Below, in pieces: positions 1 through 4,131 of a DNA stretch of 5,133 bases. The stretch is taken from contig JADMIN010000245.1 of NCBI GenBank assembly GCA_015478575.1, positions 1-5,133 of the forward strand, given 5' to 3'. The stretch comes from Ktedonobacterales bacterium (GTDB taxonomy: Bacteria > Chloroflexota > Ktedonobacteria > Ktedonobacterales > JADMIN01). Under the pieces are notes generated by a model. That model saw only the letters and a program-made list of their open reading frames with translations. It was not told the DNA's origin and did no database searches. Made by a program: the position numbers and the translations under genes. Position 1 is the first letter of the stretch. The number at the start of each line of letters is the position of its first letter.

Positions 1-1777
1 ACCACGCCGAGAGGGTGCGTACACGTGCGTCTATGCGTAGCAGACGGGGATCGGGCGCTTCACCCTGCGCGCGTCGGCCACCAGATGTCGCGCCCGCGCT
101 TTCCGCCAAGAGCGCCGCGAGCGCCGCGAAGAACGCTTCAGCCGTCGCGCGCGCGCGCGCGACCTGCTCAAACCAGGCGCGCGTGTGGTGCTGCCCGCCC
201 GCGCTGCCGAGCCGAGCCGCCGCCAGTGGCAAGAGGCCCGTCCGTTGGCCACCCGGCTCGCTCGACGCCAACGCTGCCAGCAGGCCCAGCAGCGCTTCAC
301 GGTCCAGCGCGAAGCTGCCCACCCGCCGGAGTTCTTCTTCCAAGAGCGGTGCCTCCAGCACGATCACGCGCGCGGCCGCTGGCAAGGCGGTATCTCGCCC
401 CATCAACATGGCGGCGAGCGCGGCATGTGTCGTGACGACGACCCGGGCCGTCCGCGCGGCCTCACGCGCCCGCGCCGCGAAGCAGTAGCCGTCGCGGCGA
501 TAGGGGCAGCCCTCCCACGAGTCGGCGAACTCCTCGCCCGCGCGCGCCAATTCCCATGCCTGCGCCTCCGGACCAGAGAGCGTCACCTCGCTACGCAGGC
601 CCGTGCGCGTTTCGCGCACCCAACTCACCAACTTTGCCAGCCCACGGGTGATCTCGCGCGAGAGCGGGCCATCGGGTGCGGCGCGCGCGTGGCCATACCA
701 GCGGTGCGGGCAGAGATAGGCTTCGCGCTCGGCCAGCGCCGCGATGATGAGTGCCTCCGCCGCGATGCCCGCGCGCGCGCGCGCCTGGGGCAGCGCCGCC
801 CCCGCGACATGCGTCATCCGCTCGACATCCGCCGTCGCGATCAGCAGGCATTCCTCCCGGCTCGCTGCCCAACGCACGGCTGGCTCCAAGCAGGCCAGCA
901 GGTGTCCCTCAGTGGCCGCCGCTTCCAGCAGCAGGGTGCCACCCGCTTCTAGGCAGTCCGCGACACTCTCATGGAGCGCGGCCAGCGTGGCGGCCTCAGC
1001 GGCATCCGGCGCGGGGGCCGCGAGAAGCGGGGAGGTCAGCGTCGGCGCGGTCTCCCCATCTCGTCGCGCGATCGCCAACGTCAGCACGTCAGGAGCGACC
1101 TCTAGCTTACTCGCGAGCAACTCGCCGAATGAGGTGGTCAACCGCCCACCAAAGCCGCCATCGGCGGGCACGGGCGGCCCCCGCCGTTCGCGTAGCGTGG
1201 CCCGCAGGAAGGCGCGCGGCGCCCAATCTGGCGGCGCGACCAGGGCATCTAGCGCCTCGAGGATGCCGGTATCCAGAGCGTCGAGCCGCTGGAGCAGCGC
1301 CAGCAGTACGTGGCGCGCGAGTTGCGCATCGGCTAGGGCGCGGTGGTGCGTCTCGTTGGGAATGGCCAGCGCATCGGCGACAGCGGCCAGGGTATAACTC
1401 CGCAGACGGGGCAAGAGTATGGAGGCCAACTCATAGGTATCCATCTGGGGATTGCGCCGTGCCAGCCCCACCCGCCGCAGGAACGCGACATCGAAAGCGA
1501 TATTGTGCCCGACAAGCGGGAGGTCACCAAGGAATGCGCGCAACTGTGGCAGCGCCGTTACCAGCGTGGGTGCCCCCTTGAGCTGGGTGGGAGTGATGCC
1601 AGTGAGTCGCTGGATACGATAGGGCAGGGGAATGCCTGGCATGATGAGCGTCTCAAAGGTCTCGATCACCGCATCACCGGCAAACTTGACGGCGCCGATC
1701 TCGATGATGGCATCTTGCTCAACATGCAGGCCGGTGGTCTCCAGGTCAATCGCTACCCGCGTGGGCTGTGGGCGCAC
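1..1777 (-). CDS. dinG: DnaQ-type exonuclease fused to a DinG-like helicase region lacking ATPase motifs (3' end beyond window)
   Basis: This gene reads as one uninterrupted frame of 592 codons and leaves the window before its stop. Residues 8-170 form a DEDDh 3'-5' exonuclease domain: Exo I has D11 and E13 (IDLETTG), Exo II has D96 (HNIAFD), and Exo III has H145 and D150 (HRALAD), so the catalytic set is complete. From about residue 260 the sequence follows DinG/XPD-type superfamily 2 helicases: LLLEA before motif I, a Cys after YL at 356, the SEVTLSGPE stretch, and CFAARAREA near 432. The ATPase motifs are gone. E285-A-A-A-T-E-G-H-L stands where EAGTGTGKT is expected, and L474-E-A-P replaces DEAH. 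The start is GTG at 1777, the only usual start codon between an in-frame upstream stop and Exo I, with GGAG six bases before it. The gene lies 74 bases after rdgB on the same strand. An active exonuclease on a non-hydrolysing helicase scaffold is inferred. The symbol names the family and does not assert helicase activity. The C-terminal helicase lobe is not visible. Confidence 0.85.
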   Translation of the reverse strand, partial: MRPQPTRVAIDLETTGLHVEQDAIIEIGAVKFAGDAVIETFETLIMPGIPLPYRIQRLTGITPTQLKGAPTLVTALPQLRAFLGDLPLVGHNIAFDVAFLRRVGLARRNPQMDTYELASILLPRLRSYTLAAVADALAIPNETHHRALADAQLARHVLLALLQRLDALDTGILEALDALVAPPDWAPRAFLRATLRERRGPPVPADGGFGGRLTTSFGELLASKLEVAPDVLTLAIARRDGETAPTLTSPLLAAPAPDAAEAATLAALHESVADCLEAGGTLLLEAAATEGHLLACLEPAVRWAASREECLLIATADVERMTHVAGAALPQARARAGIAAEALIIAALAEREAYLCPHRWYGHARAAPDGPLSREITRGLAKLVSWVRETRTGLRSEVTLSGPEAQAWELARAGEEFADSWEGCPYRRDGYCFAARAREAARTARVVVTTHAALAAMLMGRDTALPAAARVIVLEAPLLEEELRRVGSFALDREALLGLLAALASSEPGGQRTGLLPLAAARLGSAGGQHHTRAWFEQVARARATAEAFFAALAALLAESAGATSGGRRAQGEAPDPRLLRIDARVRTLSAW

Positions 1778-1783
1778 GCTCGT

Positions 1784-1787
1784 CTCC
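1784..1787 (-). promoter_or_regulatory. Shine-Dalgarno site supporting the GTG start of the exonuclease/DinG-like gene
   Basis: GGAG lies on the minus strand six bases before the GTG at 1777-1775. No ATG or TTG exists in this frame between the upstream in-frame stop and the first catalytic Asp, so this site decides the start and places Exo I at residues 11-13, as is usual for DnaQ-type domains. Confidence 0.6.
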
Positions 1788-1851
1788 GTTCTTGCAGAGG
1801 GCCTCGTGTCCAGGTGCCGCGCCCCAGTGGAGCGCGGTGTCGAGCGTTGGG

Positions 1852-2484
1852 CTATGGCTCGCCGTCACGCGCATCCTCAGCCAGGCGCGCCAGCACCTCT
1901 CTGGCATGGGCGGCGGCACGGGCGCGGTGACTGATGCGGAGCTTCACGTCGAGTGGAATCTCACCAAAGGTCTGGCCCAACGTGGGCACGAGAAAGATGG
2001 GATCGTAGCCAAAGCCGCCGGTGCCACGGGGCGCGCGCGCGATGCGCCCTTCGAGTGTGCCATCGGCGAGGCCGAGCGAGCCGCGGGGGGTGGGCGCCGC
2101 GATGGCGATTACACAGCGGTAGCGCGCCGTGCGCCGCTCATCCGCAATGTCGGCGAGCCGACTCAGCAGCATGCGGAAGCGCTCAGGGTAGGTGACCTGC
2201 TCACCGGCCCAGCGCGCGGAGTAGACGCCCGGCTCACCTCCCAGCGCGTCAATCTCCAGCCCGGAGTCGTCAGCCACGGCCAGCATCCCCGCCGCGTCGG
2301 CGTAGGCGGTGGCCTTGAGGATGGCGTTTTCCGCGTAGGTGGTGCCGGTCTCCGCCACTTCAATGTTCACCCCCGCCTCTTCTGGGCCGAGGAGGACGTA
2401 GGGTAGGCCAGCGAAGAGCGTGCGGAACTGCGCGAGTTTGTGTGGATTGCTGGTGGCAATGACCATGCGCCGCGGCGGCGTCAT
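1852..2484 (-). CDS. rdgB: RdgB/HAM1-family XTP/dITP pyrophosphatase
   Basis: This is a 210-residue cytosolic house-cleaning enzyme. The family hydrolyses dITP, ITP and XTP to the monophosphate and pyrophosphate, keeping deaminated purines out of DNA and RNA. All family signatures are present: the N-terminal substrate loop ATSNPHK (10-16), ADDSGLEIDALGG (71-83) with the catalytic acidic pair D72-D73, GGFGYDPIF (156-164), and ISHRARA near the C-terminus (184-190). Length matches the usual 190-210 residues. The open frame extends upstream to 2640, but the ATG at 2484 has a GAGAGGG Shine-Dalgarno seven bases before it and puts the substrate loop in its normal place. A second ATG at 2466 is possible and would remove only six residues. 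The gene lies 156 bases after the exported-protein gene and 74 bases before the exonuclease/DinG-like gene on the same strand, suggesting co-transcription with the latter. I see no missing key residue. Confidence 0.95.
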   Translation of the reverse strand: MTPPRRMVIATSNPHKLAQFRTLFAGLPYVLLGPEEAGVNIEVAETGTTYAENAILKATAYADAAGMLAVADDSGLEIDALGGEPGVYSARWAGEQVTYPERFRMLLSRLADIADERRTARYRCVIAIAAPTPRGSLGLADGTLEGRIARAPRGTGGFGYDPIFLVPTLGQTFGEIPLDVKLRISHRARAAAHAREVLARLAEDARDGEP

Positions 2485-2491
2485 ATGGGTT

Positions 2492-2498
2492 CCCTCTC
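2492..2498 (-). promoter_or_regulatory. rdgB Shine-Dalgarno site
   Basis: GAGAGGG on the minus strand ends seven bases before the ATG at 2484. It favours this start over the ATG at 2466 and over the long upstream in-frame extension, which has no family similarity. Confidence 0.6.
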
Positions 2499-2510
2499 GT
2501 TTCGCCGCTC

Positions 2511-2560
2511 CGCCCGCGCGGGCGTACGCCGCTGGCTCACGGCAGCCGGTGAGCACAGCG
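2511..2560 (-). promoter_or_regulatory. Hairpin-rich rdgB leader
   Basis: Three inverted repeats are packed into the predicted rdgB leader. A stem pairs 2530-2540 with 2549-2560: 11 bp, one bulged base at 2555, loop of eight. GGCGTACGCC at 2521-2530 is a perfect 10-base palindrome. A perfect 14-base palindrome, CGCCCGCGCGGGCG, lies at 2511-2524 and overlaps it by four bases. No run of T follows on the minus strand, so this is not a classical intrinsic terminator. It could end transcription of the upstream exported-protein gene, shape the rdgB 5' UTR, or be a by-product of high G+C. Confidence 0.35.
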
Positions 2561-2563
2561 CCC

Positions 2564-2593
2564 ATGATAACACGCACGATGCCTCCGCGTCGA
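2564..2593 (-). promoter_or_regulatory. Candidate sigma-70-type promoter of rdgB
   Basis: On the minus strand TCGACG (-35, 4 of 6 consensus; 2588-2593) is followed after an 18-base spacer by TATCAT (-10, 5 of 6; 2564-2569). Transcription would begin near 2557, giving a leader of about 73 bases before the rdgB ATG that takes in the inverted repeats at 2511-2560. This would drive rdgB and probably the exonuclease/DinG-like gene independently of the exported-protein gene. Confidence 0.45.
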
Positions 2594-2640
2594 GGGATAT
2601 GGCGTGAAAAGCGTGGGCGAGAAGAGACACCGCGGCGCAT

Positions 2641-3288
2641 TTACGGTGCCAGGCCATATGGTGCCAGGCCGTCAGGTATGCCTGGTGGCGGGGTGGGTGG
2701 CGGATACGCCACTCCACCACTGATCGGCGGGGGGTACGCGCCCATGACCGTGGGATGATGAGGCACCGTGCCGTATTGGGGGAGGGTGGCCGCGAGTGCC
2801 TGGCTCACCGCAATGGGCGGCGTCACGATGCCCGGTGCGTCAGGTCGCTGGCCAGGCAGTGGCGTGTTCGTTGTGGCGCCAGTGCTGACGCAGATCGTCA
2901 CGGTGAGGTGCGTCTGGCCATCCGTCGTGGCTAGCGACATCGCGCTTACGGTGGACTGGCTGGTGTTCTGCCCGCAGGGGGGGACGCTATTCCCCGCGGC
3001 GGACTTCGCCGAGCGGCGGGTGGCGGTCGCGCGGGCCTTCGCCTGACGGTGCGACACGGCGTGGTATACTGTTGGCCTGGTGGATGCGCGCGTGACTGGC
3101 GGGAGGGGCGCGCCGAGCGCGCCAGTCGCCTCGTGTGTGAGGAGCCGGCTGAATGGCAGGGGAAGCGTCAGCGCACTGGTGAGGTGGCGCGCCGCTTGCC
3201 CCAGCCCAAAGCTGGCGAGGCTACTGACCAGCAACAGAAGCGCCACGGCGACTCGTTGTAAGCGCATGTGAGGGTGAGCGGGCTTCAT
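2641..3288 (-). CDS. Hypothetical exported or membrane-anchored protein with proline-rich C-terminus
   Basis: I do not recognise this 215-residue protein. The N-terminus has a basic start (R9, R12) followed by a hydrophobic core at about 13-29 (VAVALLLLVSSLASFGLG), which fits a signal peptide or signal anchor. There is no Cys there, so no lipobox. The middle is rich in Ala, Thr, Ser and Arg. C105 and C133 are the only cysteines and flank a short strand-like stretch (HLTVTICVSTG), so a disulphide outside the membrane is possible. The tail from about 143 is rich in Pro, Gly and Ala with AYPPP twice (184-188, 194-198) and ends GLAPYGLAP, encoded by an 11-base direct repeat with a 15-base period. 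The ATG at 3288 is chosen for its GGGAGG Shine-Dalgarno and because the signal sequence follows at once. An in-frame extension to 3543 and an internal ATG at 3267 lack such support. Function is unknown; attachment to the cell surface is inferred. Confidence 0.7.
   Translation of the reverse strand: MKPAHPHMRLQRVAVALLLLVSSLASFGLGQAARHLTSALTLPLPFSRLLTHEATGALGAPLPPVTRASTRPTVYHAVSHRQAKARATATRRSAKSAAGNSVPPCGQNTSQSTVSAMSLATTDGQTHLTVTICVSTGATTNTPLPGQRPDAPGIVTPPIAVSQALAATLPQYGTVPHHPTVMGAYPPPISGGVAYPPPTPPPGIPDGLAPYGLAP
2645..2670. repeat. Short tandem direct repeat in the end of the exported-protein gene
   Basis: GGTGCCAGGCC occurs at 2645-2655 and again at 2660-2670, a 15-base (five-codon) period. 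It encodes the duplicated GLAP at the extreme C-terminus of the exported protein and suggests slippage-driven growth of the tail. Confidence 0.6.
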
Positions 3289-3298
3289 GGCGCTGTTT

Positions 3299-3304
3299 CC
3301 TCCC
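3299..3304 (-). promoter_or_regulatory. Shine-Dalgarno site setting the exported-protein start
   Basis: GGGAGG followed by AAA on the minus strand lies ten bases before the ATG at 3288. The spacing is slightly long, but this is the strongest anti-16S match in the region and it argues against the longer frame starting at 3543. Confidence 0.6.
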
Positions 3305-3345
3305 TGGGGGGGCATCCTGGTCGTGTAGGACCGCGCCAGGTGGTA

Positions 3346-3359
3346 GGTGTCCGGACACC
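3346..3359. promoter_or_regulatory. Perfect 14-base palindrome, candidate operator
   Basis: GGTGTCCGGACACC is its own reverse complement and ends abruptly on both sides. It lies 57 bases upstream of the exported-protein ATG, inside the divergent control region. Size and symmetry suit a homodimeric repressor of TetR or similar type. No regulator gene is visible in the window, so the binding protein is unknown. Confidence 0.4.
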
Positions 3360-3395
3360 ACTGTCTGCAAGAGCAGTGCCAATTCGCGCTCTTCA

Positions 3396-3500
3396 GTGTC
3401 TGGCCGCGCCCCGCGTTCGCGACAGAAGGGGCGCCAGAAGGGAAGCGTACACGCGCCGACGATCTGGCTGCTGGGGTAGAGGTGCGCGTGTGTCTGGCCG
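3396..3500. repeat. 11-base direct repeat in the divergent region
   Basis: GTGTCTGGCCG occurs at 3396-3406 and 3490-3500, 94 bases apart. An exact 11-base repeat in about 310 bases is unlikely by simple chance, though biased base composition raises the odds. The second copy abuts the candidate plus-strand promoter. Confidence 0.4.
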
Positions 3501-3535
3501 TGACCTTACCCAAGTGCTTGCCCCTATGGTATGCT
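3500..3535 (+). promoter_or_regulatory. Weak candidate promoter for the small membrane protein
   Basis: Two overlapping arrangements are possible: TTACCC (3506-3511), 18 bases, TATGCT (3530-3535); or GTGACC (3500-3505), 19 bases, TATGGT (3525-3530). Each matches consensus only partly. Either would give a leader of about 60 bases before the ATG at 3601. Confidence 0.3.
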
Positions 3536-3600
3536 TGGCCCAACGCTCCGCCAGCCGTGGAAAGAAGACGGAGCGGGTAGGTAAGAAAGGGCAGGCACGC

Positions 3601-4044
3601 ATGGACACCAAGCGCATCAGTTCAGGCCGACGTATCGTCGCCACGCCTGACCAGCAGACCCCATCGGACGGCTATCTCGCTCGACTCGTCAAGTATGTGC
3701 CCACCGAGTTCATCACGATCTTCCTCACGATCAACGGCTTCGTGACCTCCGGGCAGCTCAAGCTGAGCACGCAGCAGTATTGGATCGTCTTCGCGATCCT
3801 GCTCGCCGCCAATGCCATCTACATCTGGCGCGCCACCAGCCAGAAAGGCCAATCGCCAGCCACCACCCAGATCGTCGTCGCGACCATCCTCTACGTCGTC
3901 TTTGCCTACTCCATCGGTGGGCCATTCAAGAACATGAGCAACTATCGGCCGGAGTTGGGCGCGATCATCCTCCCCATCGCATTGTTCATCGCGGGCTTCA
4001 TCGTGCCCAAGCCACAGCCTGTCGCCCTCGAAAAGCGCGTATGA
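3601..4044 (+). CDS. Small four-helix membrane protein of unknown function
   Basis: The 147-residue product has a short polar N-terminus (1-30), four hydrophobic segments at about 36-50, 60-77, 90-108 and 119-136, and a short charged tail. Two features stand out: RLVKYVPTEFITIFLTING at the first helix, and YSIGGPF at the end of the third, followed by a short polar loop. From memory, small membrane proteins with a KY(I/V)P-T/A-E motif before helix one and a GGPF-like motif after helix three recur in many bacteria without an assigned role; I cannot verify that here. The ATG at 3601 is preceded by AAAGGG with nine bases spacing. The frame is open back to 3268, but that part is arginine-rich and unlike a protein start. 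The gene is divergent from the exported-protein gene and convergent with glnA, so it is probably monocistronic. Confidence 0.8.
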   Translation: MDTKRISSGRRIVATPDQQTPSDGYLARLVKYVPTEFITIFLTINGFVTSGQLKLSTQQYWIVFAILLAANAIYIWRATSQKGQSPATTQIVVATILYVVFAYSIGGPFKNMSNYRPELGAIILPIALFIAGFIVPKPQPVALEKRV

Positions 4045-4084
4045 GGCGGGGCGCCGCCGCCCTTCATGGTCATTCAGCTCGCGC

Positions 4085-4110
4085 ATGCCCTCGCCATCTG
4101 GCGGGGGCAT
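4085..4110. terminator. Terminator-like hairpin between convergent genes
   Basis: ATGCCCTCGCC pairs with GGCGGGGGCAT across a four-base loop (ATCT): 11 bp with one U-G wobble in the plus-strand transcript. It begins 41 bases after the membrane-protein stop and 22 bases after the glnA stop, where a shared bidirectional terminator would sit. The U-rich tract is poor on both sides, and the minus-strand transcript has an A-C mismatch instead of the wobble. A smaller hairpin (GGGCG, CCGC loop, CGCCC) follows the plus-strand stop directly. Confidence 0.5.
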
Positions 4111-4131
4111 CTTCGTGCCCACCGCGCCCGG

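Larger units (their letters stand above)
3289..3600. other. Divergent intergenic region, no gene seen
   Basis: These 312 bases separate the exported-protein gene (minus) from the membrane-protein gene (plus). Open frames cross it on both strands, but none has a convincing start, ribosome site or recognisable protein. It contains a perfect 14-base palindrome (3346-3359), an 11-base direct repeat (3396-3406 and 3490-3500), imperfect inverted repeats (3365-3374 with 3388-3396; 3450-3457 with 3484-3491) and a weak plus-strand promoter near 3500-3535. I found no convincing -35/-10 pair for the minus-strand gene. No tRNA cloverleaf could be drawn. Confidence 0.6.

Noticed and set aside
185..952. 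Long plus-strand open frames opposite the exonuclease/DinG-like gene, including 185-952, 744-1397 and 751-1581
   Set aside because: They are antisense shadows of a convincing minus-strand gene in high-GC DNA, are extremely rich in Arg, Ala and Pro, and show no domain or ribosome site.
810..970. A frameshift as the explanation for the missing Walker A motif
   Set aside because: LLLEA before it and the segment after it (from EPAVRWAA to YLC) align with DinG in the same frame at normal spacing, and no other frame at 890-930 gives GxGKT.
1768..2406. Plus-strand open frame opposite rdgB
   Set aside because: It is antisense to a complete rdgB with all family motifs and has no recognisable protein features.
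3400..3500. A tRNA or tRNA remnant on the minus strand, suggested by a GTACGCTTCCC...GGCGCC stretch
   Set aside because: There is no GTTCRANNC T-loop, no matching acceptor strand at tRNA spacing and no D-arm or anticodon arm.
3289..3543. N-terminal extension of the exported protein to 3543
   Set aside because: It would bury the signal sequence at residue 95, it lacks a ribosome site, and it crosses the control region with unremarkable, Cys/Arg-rich sequence.
3268..3600. N-terminal extension of the four-helix membrane protein upstream of 3601
   Set aside because: The extra stretch is Arg/Gly-rich with no domain, overlaps the exported-protein gene and control region, and the ATG at 3601 has its own purine-rich site.
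3622..4122. Minus-strand open frame opposite the membrane-protein gene (166 codons)
   Set aside because: It is rich in Asp, Gly and Arg, typical of antisense to hydrophobic codons, and has no ribosome site or family features.
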